Source: Candidatus Poribacteria bacterium
GTDB taxonomy: Bacteria; Poribacteria; WGA-4E; WGA-3G
DNA length: 60,552 nt
NCBI GenBank assembly: GCA_022394775.1
Contig: JAGFCB010000165.1
Span: 1 to 60,552, forward strand
Reading direction: 5' to 3'
Shown: positions 26,989 through 35,815 of the stretch, piece after piece
Layout of the letters: every line of letters starts with the position of its first letter
Numbering within the stretch: the stretch's first letter is position 1
Translations under genes and position numbers: made by a program
The notes under the pieces: model-generated
Database searches by the model: none
What the model was told of the DNA's origin: nothing
What the model saw: the letters and a program-made list of their open reading frames with translations, nothing else

Positions 26989-28356
26989 ATGAACACACGG
27001 ATGATCGAGAAATATTATGCCAAACAACGAAGAAATAGGGCACTAATATTCTCGTTAGTGGCGCATGCAATCCTAATTATCGGACTCGCTGTATGGTTAC
27101 TGAAACCGCTTATCGAACAGACAGAGGATAGTTTCGTCGTAGATTTTGTGCCGCCGCCCCCTCGGATACATAGGGTGAAAAAGACCATCCGAGAGGTGAA
27201 ACCGAGCCAAGCCACAGCAGGCCCCTCTATTCACAGCGCAGCAGCAAAACTCCCAACGGCATCAAGGTCAGCAGTCCCACGCATTACGGATACACCCAAC
27301 TTAGAGGCACCACCGCTCTCTACAATAACAGACCTCGCACCGTCACCAGAGTCTATTCTCACATCTACTGATGTTAACTCACCTACAATAGAACGGGGCA
27401 GTGGAGAAGTCGAGGGTGGAGATGCGATACTCGGTTCAGGCAAGAGCGGCGAAATTGTGGGACAGCGAGGTGGCGGTTCTGGCGAAAGTTTCGGTAACTT
27501 AACGCAATCCGGTGGCGGCGGAGAAGATGCATTCGGCGAAGGTGTCCCAGAAACACTTGGCAGCTACAAGGCTGAGATTGGTGACAAACTCGGTAGCATC
27601 ATTGACGAAGAGGACGGCATCGTGCGTGGACATATCCGACTGATACGCCTACAGCACCAAATGAGCGACTGGTGGCAGGATCCAACAGCAATTCCATCCC
27701 TCATCAAATGGCTGCGTGAGCATACGCCTGCGATTACCGCTGATATGCAGTATGCGGGTGGGGCATTACCGCTAACGGATAAACGCATTATGGACGCGCC
27801 CCTCGTGATCATGACAGGGCATGACCAAACTATGTCAGGGGCCTACCAACGCCTGAAGGATCGCAACTCACAGGCTTCTGGGTTCACCGACGCAGAACGT
27901 GCCGCCCTTCGGAAATATATTCTTGATTATAACGGTATGCTGTTTTTCGACTATTGTGGAGACGGCGGTAACGAGAAATCGTTTGCGAATCTTGTAGAAA
28001 CCGAGTTACGCACGGTATTCCCTGAGTATCCGATGAAAACGCTTGAAGTCCGGCATGAGGTTTTCCAATCCTATTTCCAACTGAAGAAAACGCCTGTTGG
28101 TGGCTCAACGTTCTGGGGGACGGGTTACAAGGGCGGAAACGCAAAATGGCGGTATATTAAAGGGATGTTAGTGCCGGGAAGGTTAGGTAAACCGCGTTTG
28201 GCAGTCGTGTTTTGTCCGCTGGATTATCTGTGCAGTATGGAGACCGCCGAAGTCGATAGCCGCGCACCCCTCGCGTCAAGACGTTCTTCGGATGTCTATA
28301 GGTTCATGACAAACATGTTTATTTATCAGATGCGACAGCGAGCAGAAAACGAATAG
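26989..28356 (+). CDS. DUF4159 protein with TonB-like N-terminus
   Basis: A 455-aa protein. The N-terminus has a membrane anchor (residues about 19-39, LIFSLVAHAILIIGLAVWLL), then a proline-rich TonB-like linker (FVVDFVPPPPRIHRVKK), then a Gly/Ser-rich stretch (residues 140-190). The C-terminal half (residues about 210-450) is a DUF4159 domain: GHIRLIRLQHQMSDWWQDP, then APLVIMTGHDQT, LRKYILDYNGMLFFDYCG and CPLDYLCSME. The anchor and proline-rich part suggest it sits in the inner membrane and spans the periplasm. DUF4159 proteins often accompany MoxR/VWA genes; none are here. The role is unknown. GAGGAAG precedes the ATG. Confidence 0.8.
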   Translation: MNTRMIEKYYAKQRRNRALIFSLVAHAILIIGLAVWLLKPLIEQTEDSFVVDFVPPPPRIHRVKKTIREVKPSQATAGPSIHSAAAKLPTASRSAVPRITDTPNLEAPPLSTITDLAPSPESILTSTDVNSPTIERGSGEVEGGDAILGSGKSGEIVGQRGGGSGESFGNLTQSGGGGEDAFGEGVPETLGSYKAEIGDKLGSIIDEEDGIVRGHIRLIRLQHQMSDWWQDPTAIPSLIKWLREHTPAITADMQYAGGALPLTDKRIMDAPLVIMTGHDQTMSGAYQRLKDRNSQASGFTDAERAALRKYILDYNGMLFFDYCGDGGNEKSFANLVETELRTVFPEYPMKTLEVRHEVFQSYFQLKKTPVGGSTFWGTGYKGGNAKWRYIKGMLVPGRLGKPRLAVVFCPLDYLCSMETAEVDSRAPLASRRSSDVYRFMTNMFIYQMRQRAENE

Positions 28357-28378
28357 GGCGCGCTACGTAAACGCGCCC
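28356..28378 (+). terminator. GC-rich hairpin after DUF4159 gene
   Basis: GGGCGCG (28356-28362) pairs with CGCGCCC (28372-28378) directly after the DUF4159 stop. There is no T-run, so this is a likely but weak terminator for the convergent gap with the reductase gene. Confidence 0.5.
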
Positions 28379-28456
28379 AGATCAGCATTACATCAATGTA
28401 CTATTGCTGTTTAGCTAAAGCCCTTCCGTAAGCGTGGATGATCACACCTATCCACA

Positions 28457-29230
28457 TTACTCTTCTTTAATCACAAAGAATTTTTCCTCTTTAATCCGTT
28501 CTTCAGGGAAACGTGCGCGCGCCCAGATCGCTTTTGAATTTTCAATCATCTGCGGATGTCCACAGGCATAAACGACGGCGTTTGTGTGGTCAAAACCGAG
28601 TTGATCGCCGTATTTCCGGATCACATCTTCGGCACGTCCGCTTTCGCCTTGCCAGTCAGGATCCTCCCACGGACGGCTCACCGTTGGCACAAATGTGAAC
28701 CATTCTTCCTGCGCCGCGAGTTCATTGAGTTCATCCATGTAATACCCAAGTTCCCAGGAACGGCTTGCCCCGACAATCGCTATGATCTGATGTGGACTTG
28801 TTTTGCCCTGTTCCTGCTCAATTTTTTGCGTCCGTGCGATGCTAATATAAGGAGCAGCTCCGGTCACAGTTCCCGCCATGACGTGGCGTGTCATTCCGCT
28901 CTCTGTGTCCAATACAAACTTACCGACGAGACGCTCTCGGATAAACACGGTATCGCCCAACTCTAATGCCCAAAATAGAGGCGTGGTTGCCCCTTCTGGC
29001 ACTAATTCCACGAAAACCTCCATGAAAGGTTCATGTGGCGAGGAGACGATCGAATACGGACGTTGGACGATCTTTCCGTCAACCTCAAAACCGATAGTGG
29101 CGTATTGTCCGGGTATAAATGGTAACTGTTTATCAACACGGAATTTGAACGCTGCTAAATCTTCTGAAAAGTCTTCACGTTCAATCAGTTCACCTTTACA
29201 ATATTGCGTTCTGGCGCGTTTTCTTTGCAT
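28457..29230 (-). CDS. fpr: Ferredoxin/flavodoxin-NADP reductase
   Basis: A 257-aa FAD- and NADP-binding reductase that passes electrons between NADPH and ferredoxin or flavodoxin. The FAD motif RPYSIVSSPHEP is followed by LVPEGATTPLFWALELGD. The nicotinamide-binding segment GTVTGAAPYISIAR replaces the usual GTGIAP. A C-terminal NADP region has VVYACGHPQMIENSKAIW. The length fits the bacterial Fpr type rather than plastid FNR. It stands alone on the minus strand. Confidence 0.87.
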   Translation of the reverse strand: MQRKRARTQYCKGELIEREDFSEDLAAFKFRVDKQLPFIPGQYATIGFEVDGKIVQRPYSIVSSPHEPFMEVFVELVPEGATTPLFWALELGDTVFIRERLVGKFVLDTESGMTRHVMAGTVTGAAPYISIARTQKIEQEQGKTSPHQIIAIVGASRSWELGYYMDELNELAAQEEWFTFVPTVSRPWEDPDWQGESGRAEDVIRKYGDQLGFDHTNAVVYACGHPQMIENSKAIWARARFPEERIKEEKFFVIKEE

Positions 29231-29633
29231 AATTGTTTCCTTTAAAAAATAGAAAATAGTAGGATTTTCGATTGCCTGTCCATTTATATATTATATGCAA
29301 AATAAAAACTGATATCAAGTTTTTTAAATTTGATGCGCTCCAAAGTTATTGCACCTTTTCTATTGGGAAATTGCGTCATTAATATTCAGATAGATCCGAT
29401 ACAGCGTCTGGGAAACACCATCAGCAAGCGGATAAAAGGAAAAAAGAAAGACGGATCAATGCTAACTATACATGTCTACATTTGAATTCGGACGTATTTT
29501 GTGATAAACTTGAGAGCAGTAGTGGATCTATACCTGCCCTATTTTGTGCAGTTTTGCGGGTATCTCGCTAAAAATCCGTTGTGCGGTATTGTTCAGATAG
29601 GCACGGAAATTGCTAAAAATATGATATAGATAC
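29231..29633. other. Intergenic region without clear gene
   Basis: AT-rich sequence upstream of the WD40 cluster. I see no convincing coding frame, only short open stretches of about 30 codons without a start or ribosome binding site. The MITE-like copy D closes this gap on the right. Confidence 0.5.
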
Positions 29634-29767
29634 AGGACTTACGCAGTTTTCCATGATAACGGACATCCGATGCACTGCAGGGTTTTTGCAAACGCTAAAA
29701 TCCAATGCGAAGAAAATATTTCTTCAGGGTTTAAAACCCCGCCTGCAAACAGGGCTGCGTAAGTCCT
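29634..29767. mobile_element. MITE-like element, copy D
   Basis: A 134-bp complete copy with ends AGGACTTACGCA and TGCGTAAGTCCT. A 7-bp direct repeat ATAGATA flanks it (29626-29632 and 29769-29775). It is the best full-length reference copy with copy B. It ends 49 bp before the first WD40 gene. Confidence 0.85.
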
Positions 29768-29816
29768 AATAGATATTCCAGAGATCGAATCTCTTCCTCA
29801 AAAGGAACCTCAATTC

Positions 29817-31787
29817 ATGAAAAAGACAAAACTTTTCTATATCGTGTGTCTCTTAATTCCGTGTCTACTACTATCAAACGGTTTCGCGCAAAAATACGCG
29901 GCGCGATGGAATTTACCTGAAGGTGCCAAAGCACGTCTCGGAAAAGGCAGATTAAAAAACATCATACTTTCACCAGACGGCAGCCGAGTCGCTATATCAA
30001 CTCCTATTGGCATCTGGGTCTACGATGCGAACACCGGGGAAGCCGTCTCGCTATTTAGTGGGATACAGACTGGCGAAGTGGAAAAGTTTCTGCCCATGAG
30101 TCTCCCGGAAGCACTGACATTCTCCGCGGATGCCTTAATCATCGCCAGTGCCCACGGCAACAGGATTTACGTCTGGGATACCGCAACGGGTACAGCGTTC
30201 GCGATGCTCGACAAACACCCGGACGTAATTAAAGCAATCGCGCTTTCACCTGACAACACCAAACTCGCCACCGCAGGCGGAGACTGGATTGTCCGGTTGT
30301 GGGAAGTTCGCACGGGAAAGTACCTCTACAGTCTGATAGGGCATCCGAGCGCGGTCAACGCAGTCGCATTTTCGCCAGATGGCAAAATCCTGGCAAGTGC
30401 AGGGAGCAGCCTGCGGCTCTGGGATGCCGACACCGGGGAATTACTACACGTCGATCACAACGACCTGGGCTCTATCAGCGAGATTGTTTTCGCTCCCGAT
30501 GGCAACACGCTTGCCACCGGCGGTGGATGGTACCGCACCGCACAGTTGTGGGATGTTAAGACCGGTGCCCTTCAGAAAAGTCTCAAAGGCCACACCGGCA
30601 AAATCCGCGATATAGCGTTTTCACCAGATAGTCGTACACTCGTCACCGCCAGCAGCGACAAAACAATGCGATTATGGGATGTCAACACTGGCATTGAACA
30701 GCAGGAGCTCCCTACCGCTGAGGATAAATTCAACCCGCTTATAGAAGCAGATCGAAGGCACCAGCTGCTTGAGCGTGATGATGTTCATACCCTGAAATTC
30801 TCTAAGGACGGCACCCGACTTGTCAGTGGGAGTGGGGATGGTAGCCTCCACCTGTGGGACGTTGCGACTGGCCGTTACGAGTTATCCATTTCCCTCGGAG
30901 AGCATACCACCAGTTGGGGTGGTGTCCTCGCATTTTCTGAAGACGGTAAATACCTTGCGAGTAATGATGGGTTGGCAGGCAGAATACGCGTCTGGAATGT
31001 AGCAAACGCTACACAACACGCCATCCTTACACCGGGGGAACCCAATTTTTCTATTTTTACGCGTTTCCTCACTGTCTCTCCCGGCATCAAAAAATTTGCC
31101 GGACATAGCCTTCACGGGGAAATTGGAATCTGGGATGCTACGACTTTAGAAAGATTATCTACTGTGCCAACCGAGCGGGGGCTGCTATATTGGCCCTTGG
31201 TGTTTTCACCAGACGGGAAACTTCTCGTTAGCAGCGGGGGTGAAAGTCGCAGCAACAAGGTCAAGTTTTGGCAGACGGATCCGGGCGTACATCTGTTTAC
31301 ACTTGAAGACCACACAAGCCCTGTGACTAAATACGTATTCTCTGCAGACAGCAAAATCTTCGCCAGCGGCAGCGAAGACGCAACCGTCATCTTATGGGAT
31401 GTCAAGACTGGCAACCAACTCGCTACTCTCACAGGTCATACAAAGCATATCAGTGCGTTAGCCTTCTCGACAGACAGCAAAACACTTGCAAGTGGTAGCG
31501 GAAATGAGATTCGCCTCTGGAATGTCCATACTGCTGCGCTGATTGCTCGGCTTGATGCTACGGAGAACGTTGATGCGTTAGCCTTCACCCCGGATGACAA
31601 AACCTTCACGAGCGGTGTCAGGAAAGGGATAATTCAGATATGGAAGTTAGGTGAAATGCCCCAGATAGTGTCTACCTTCAGGAGTCATCATGGTTCGATT
31701 TCTATGCTGATGTTTTCGCCGGATGGTAAAACGCTTGCAAGCGGAGGTGCGGACGGCACAATTCTCCTCTGGGATATGGAACAGTAG
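29817..31787 (+). CDS. Secreted WD40 beta-propeller protein 1
   Basis: A 656-aa protein with a cleavable signal peptide (MKKTKLFYIVCLLIP to SNGFAQ) and about 14 WD40 repeats (for example AVNAVAFSPDGKILASAG, then LRLWDADTG), enough for two seven-bladed propellers. No enzyme motif is seen, so it is probably a binding scaffold in the periplasm or outside the cell. The ATG has AAGGA 10 bp upstream. It is the first of four tandem paralogues; a 45-bp gap separates it from the next. Confidence 0.9.
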   Translation: MKKTKLFYIVCLLIPCLLLSNGFAQKYAARWNLPEGAKARLGKGRLKNIILSPDGSRVAISTPIGIWVYDANTGEAVSLFSGIQTGEVEKFLPMSLPEALTFSADALIIASAHGNRIYVWDTATGTAFAMLDKHPDVIKAIALSPDNTKLATAGGDWIVRLWEVRTGKYLYSLIGHPSAVNAVAFSPDGKILASAGSSLRLWDADTGELLHVDHNDLGSISEIVFAPDGNTLATGGGWYRTAQLWDVKTGALQKSLKGHTGKIRDIAFSPDSRTLVTASSDKTMRLWDVNTGIEQQELPTAEDKFNPLIEADRRHQLLERDDVHTLKFSKDGTRLVSGSGDGSLHLWDVATGRYELSISLGEHTTSWGGVLAFSEDGKYLASNDGLAGRIRVWNVANATQHAILTPGEPNFSIFTRFLTVSPGIKKFAGHSLHGEIGIWDATTLERLSTVPTERGLLYWPLVFSPDGKLLVSSGGESRSNKVKFWQTDPGVHLFTLEDHTSPVTKYVFSADSKIFASGSEDATVILWDVKTGNQLATLTGHTKHISALAFSTDSKTLASGSGNEIRLWNVHTAALIARLDATENVDALAFTPDDKTFTSGVRKGIIQIWKLGEMPQIVSTFRSHHGSISMLMFSPDGKTLASGGADGTILLWDMEQ

Positions 31788-31832
31788 ACAAACATGTAAT
31801 TCGGTTAAAAAAGAAAAAAGGAGCGGCAGTTA

Positions 31833-33797
31833 ATGAAAAAGACAGGACTTTTCTCCATAGTTTTCTTGTTGATGGTTGGACTTTTTTCAAACGACAGCCT
31901 CGCCCAAGACTACACACAATGGCATCTACCTGAAGGCGCGACAGTACGTCTTGGGAAAGGATCAATCAATGATATAGAGTTCTCACCGGATGACAGTCGA
32001 TTAGCCATCGCAACTGACATCGGGGTTTGGATTTATGATGCACACACCGGTGCCGAGATGTTATTCATTAAGGTGCCCCCACGCGGGATCAGGACTGCGA
32101 GCACTGTAGCCTTCGCTCCAGACAGTAAAACCCTTGCCGTTGGAAATTGGGTCTTGGGCGGTGCTGTTGAGTTGTGGGATAGCACGACTGGCGAACGTTT
32201 GACTATTTTGAAAGAAGGTATCGGTCGCGTAAGAGAATTAGAATTCTCAAGCGATGGCACACTGCTCGCTTGCGCAAGTTGGCACCGCAACGTTGAATAT
32301 CATCTATGGGAAGTTGCCACGCGGCGAGAAGTCATAAGCTTCATAGGGGAGCAAGACGAATTCTATCGTAGATTGGCACTTTCACCAGATACACATTCTG
32401 TTGCCAGTGCAGCAGGCAGAGAGACAATATTTTTATGGGATGTACCGACGGAAGGACTTCGGCATATCATAGAAGGTGATGAGAAAATTGCATGGACTTT
32501 AGCGTTCTCACCTGATAGCAAAACACTCGTTGGCGGCCAAACGACAATACGGTTGTGGGATACCGAAACCGGCGACGAACTCTCAAAACTTGAAGGACAC
32601 ACTCTATTAGTGAACGCGCTCGCCTTCTCGCCAGATGGAGAAATTCTCGCAAGCGGCGATAATGGCGGGAAAATCATGTTATCGTATTTTGACCCTCGTA
32701 GCCAGAAACCCAACATCCAAAAACCTACAAAACCTACACTGCCACGTCTACTGCGTTCTTTTACAGACGACAAACCACCCAAACACGAGAATCGCATACT
32801 GATGGGGCACACGCTACCTGTTACGGCGTTAGACTTCACCGCTGACAGCACAAAACTTGTCAGTGGAAGTGATGATGGGACAGTAAAGGTGTGGGATGTT
32901 ACAACCGGACATTCAACCCTAACGCTACATGGACATACTGGTTGGGTCAAAGGATTACAGTTTCTTGAAAAAGGAAAAGTACTCTATAGCGGTTCCGGTG
33001 ATGGAGTTGTCCGAATATGGGATATGGAAGCGAGAACTGAGCAGCTAATCCATACAAGACCGCCGTGGTTTACCTTTGAAACCATATTTTCCAACAACGG
33101 AGAGACGATCGCTTCCACGTGTTGGAATCAAGTCCGGTTATGGGATGCAAATACACAAAGTTTTCTTACCCCGTTGACCGGACACGAACGTTTTGTGCTG
33201 ACAGTGGCATTTTCGCCGGATGATAAACTGCTCGTGAGTGGAAGTCAGGAAGGTAGAGTTATATTGTGGGATGTACCGAACCATAAACGCCTTTCTACTT
33301 ATGATGTCCACACAGATGTCGTTCATGCAGTGGTATTCTCACCTGATGGTAAAAAGTTTGCCAGTGCAAGCGACGATGGAACAGTTCAATTATGGGACCT
33401 TCACACTCAGAAAAGAACAACGTTTTTCACAGAACCTAATGATGGTGTTGGAACAGTGGCATTCTCACCGGACAGCAGTACACTTCTGAGTGGACGTTGG
33501 GATGGTAAAATGCAGCTGTGGGATGCAGAAACCCATCAGCATATCGCTCACTTCATAGATGCGAGAGGGACTATTGAGGGATTGGCATTCTCACCAGATG
33601 GAGAAACAGTTGCGACCGGACTACGTGGCGGTTTAATTCGATTGTGGGATATGGATACAAGGACCCTGCGTCAAGAAATCCGGACAGGATATGCCGCACC
33701 ACCGTCGAAGCTCGCATTTACGCCGGATGGTAAAACCCTCGCCAGTGGCAGTCGGGACGGCACAATCCTCATCTGGGACCTGGATCGAAATGAATGA
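31833..33797 (+). CDS. Secreted WD40 beta-propeller protein 2
   Basis: A 654-aa paralogue with signal peptide MKKTGLFSIVFLLMVG to NDSLAQ, then LPEGATVRLGKGSINDIEF as in its neighbours. About 14 WD40 repeats follow, with a less conserved insertion near residues 285-325 (FDPRSQKPNIQKPTKPT) between the two likely propellers. AAGGAG precedes the ATG. The next gene starts 16 bp after its stop, so they are co-transcribed. Confidence 0.9.
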   Translation: MKKTGLFSIVFLLMVGLFSNDSLAQDYTQWHLPEGATVRLGKGSINDIEFSPDDSRLAIATDIGVWIYDAHTGAEMLFIKVPPRGIRTASTVAFAPDSKTLAVGNWVLGGAVELWDSTTGERLTILKEGIGRVRELEFSSDGTLLACASWHRNVEYHLWEVATRREVISFIGEQDEFYRRLALSPDTHSVASAAGRETIFLWDVPTEGLRHIIEGDEKIAWTLAFSPDSKTLVGGQTTIRLWDTETGDELSKLEGHTLLVNALAFSPDGEILASGDNGGKIMLSYFDPRSQKPNIQKPTKPTLPRLLRSFTDDKPPKHENRILMGHTLPVTALDFTADSTKLVSGSDDGTVKVWDVTTGHSTLTLHGHTGWVKGLQFLEKGKVLYSGSGDGVVRIWDMEARTEQLIHTRPPWFTFETIFSNNGETIASTCWNQVRLWDANTQSFLTPLTGHERFVLTVAFSPDDKLLVSGSQEGRVILWDVPNHKRLSTYDVHTDVVHAVVFSPDGKKFASASDDGTVQLWDLHTQKRTTFFTEPNDGVGTVAFSPDSSTLLSGRWDGKMQLWDAETHQHIAHFIDARGTIEGLAFSPDGETVATGLRGGLIRLWDMDTRTLRQEIRTGYAAPPSKLAFTPDGKTLASGSRDGTILIWDLDRNE

Positions 33798-33813
33798 ACA
33801 GGAGATGCGACCG

Positions 33814-35766
33814 ATGAAAAAATTGATGCTTTTTTGCTTTGTCCTTTCGTTTATCATAGGACTGCTGTCAAACGGAAGCCATGCCCAAGACTATACACAA
33901 TGGCAGTTGCCTGAAAACGCGAAAATGCGGCTCGGAAAAGGAAAAGTAAACGATGTGAAGTTTTCACGCGATGGCGACCTGTTAGCAGTCGGAACACACA
34001 TCGGTGTTTGGCTGTACGACGCACATACCGGTGCGGAGATGGCACTGCTCAACGATAAACCCAAAAACGTCAGAACAATCGCTTTCTCACCGGATGGCAA
34101 AACACTCGCAACCGGTGGTCGGTCACAGGAAGGTGCGATTCAATTATGGGACATTGATACCGCTACACAGGTATCTACCTTGGGTAAAGATATAGGTTCC
34201 GTTGGCGTGTTAGCCTTTTCGGAAGATGGCAAAACACTCGCAAGCGTGGGTTCGAGCCAAGGACTCCGGTTCTACGTCTGGGATGTAGACACAGGTCTTG
34301 AGGTCTCATACTTTAAAGGGCAGCAAAACAACTTCAATTTCGGTGTATTAGCGATAGCACCCAATCACCGCTTTTTTGCGAGTGCTGGTGGAAACAGAGT
34401 GTTTTTATGGGATACGGAGACCCAAACCCTGAAGCATACCATCAAAGGAGATAATGATCCTATTGAGGCTTTAGCCTTTTCACCCGATAGCAAAACACTT
34501 GTCGGTGGATCCACAACGATCCGATTTTGGGACGTAGAAACAGGCAAACAAATGTCCAGACTCGATGGACACACCCGTAAAGTTAATAGCCTCACTTTCG
34601 CATCAGATGGCAAGACTTTAGCCAGTGGTGATGCCAATGGCGATATACGGTTGTGGAACATCGGTGCCGGGGGCGACCAACTCACCTTACCACGGCTACT
34701 CGGGGGCATTACAGGTAAAGGTAAACCACCAACTGACAGCCCCGTTCTTACCGAACACAAACGCTCCATTGAAGCCTTAGCTTTCAATGCTGACGGAACA
34801 AATCTGGTCAGTGCGAGTCGCGATACCACAATCCGGCTCTGGGATGTTGACACTCGAACCCCGAACTTAATGATAGAAGGACACACGGAAGCAATCAAAG
34901 CACTCGGTTTCCTCAAAGACGGTAAGACGCTTGCGAGTGGTAGTTCTGACTGCACGCTACGATTATGGAACCCTGAGACACAAGAGTCACAACTGATCCC
35001 AATCAAACACCGGTGGACTGCTTTAGGCTTTGCGTTCTCTCAGGACAGCGAGACACTCACACTTGGAAGTCCCGGTAGCAACCTGAAATTGTGGCATACG
35101 GAGACAGGAGACGTTACCGCGACTTTCAAAACAGCACATAAAGGCTATATCAATGCGGTTACATTCTCGCCAGACGACCAAATTCTTGCCAGCGGGAGTC
35201 GCGGCGGTACAGTTGAATTGTGGAATGTGTTGAACCATCAGCGCATCACTACACTTAGAGGACACACCGATGAGATTCGGGTGTTGGCGTTCTCACCGGA
35301 TAGTAAAACGCTCGCAACCGCAGCGAAAGGTGAAACACTTATGGTGTTATGGGATGTTATCGACATCGGACGCAAAACGGGGCTATTGGCAGCACAGATG
35401 ACAGAAACTGGGGCAGTGGCTTTTTCACCGGATGGTAAAACACTTGTCAGTGGACATAAAGATGGGGCTATCTATTCGTGGGATGCCACAACAGGTGTGC
35501 AGCTTTCAACTTTCACAGGAAATGCTGATAGCGTCACTGCATTGGCGTTCTCCGCCGATGGAAGAATCATCGCAAGCGGCAGTATTGATGGTTTTATACA
35601 GTTATGGGATCCAAGCACGTATACCCCGATAGGAGGCGCGTGCATAGGACACGCCAGTCGTATCAATGCCCTCACATTTTCGCCTGATAGTGGCACGCTT
35701 TTTAGCGGCAGTTTCGACGGCACAATTCTCGTATGGGAAACACTTAAGAAAACTAATAATAGGTGA
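33814..35766 (+). CDS. Secreted WD40 beta-propeller protein 3
   Basis: A 650-aa paralogue. I choose ATG 33814 because AGGAG lies at 33800-33804 and the protein then opens with a signal peptide (MKKLMLFCFVLSFIIG to NGSHAQ) like its neighbours. A longer frame to 33691 overlaps the upstream gene and would bury the signal. About 14 WD40 repeats, with a Gly/Pro-rich insert near residues 290-310, again suggest two propellers. The tail ends in WETLKKTNN after the last repeat. Confidence 0.9.
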   Translation: MKKLMLFCFVLSFIIGLLSNGSHAQDYTQWQLPENAKMRLGKGKVNDVKFSRDGDLLAVGTHIGVWLYDAHTGAEMALLNDKPKNVRTIAFSPDGKTLATGGRSQEGAIQLWDIDTATQVSTLGKDIGSVGVLAFSEDGKTLASVGSSQGLRFYVWDVDTGLEVSYFKGQQNNFNFGVLAIAPNHRFFASAGGNRVFLWDTETQTLKHTIKGDNDPIEALAFSPDSKTLVGGSTTIRFWDVETGKQMSRLDGHTRKVNSLTFASDGKTLASGDANGDIRLWNIGAGGDQLTLPRLLGGITGKGKPPTDSPVLTEHKRSIEALAFNADGTNLVSASRDTTIRLWDVDTRTPNLMIEGHTEAIKALGFLKDGKTLASGSSDCTLRLWNPETQESQLIPIKHRWTALGFAFSQDSETLTLGSPGSNLKLWHTETGDVTATFKTAHKGYINAVTFSPDDQILASGSRGGTVELWNVLNHQRITTLRGHTDEIRVLAFSPDSKTLATAAKGETLMVLWDVIDIGRKTGLLAAQMTETGAVAFSPDGKTLVSGHKDGAIYSWDATTGVQLSTFTGNADSVTALAFSADGRIIASGSIDGFIQLWDPSTYTPIGGACIGHASRINALTFSPDSGTLFSGSFDGTILVWETLKKTNNR

Positions 35767-35815
35767 TGACCGTATAACTATAACCTGTCACCAATATTGT
35801 AAAAAGGAATGTGAA

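Noticed and set aside
33691..33813. Longer start for the third WD40 protein
   Set aside because: It overlaps the preceding WD40 gene by over 100 bp and would bury the signal peptide; ATG 33814 has AGGAG and a signal peptide.
35666..35815. Longer start for the fourth WD40 protein
   Set aside because: It overlaps the third WD40 gene and hides the signal peptide; ATG 35816 is preceded by AAGGA.
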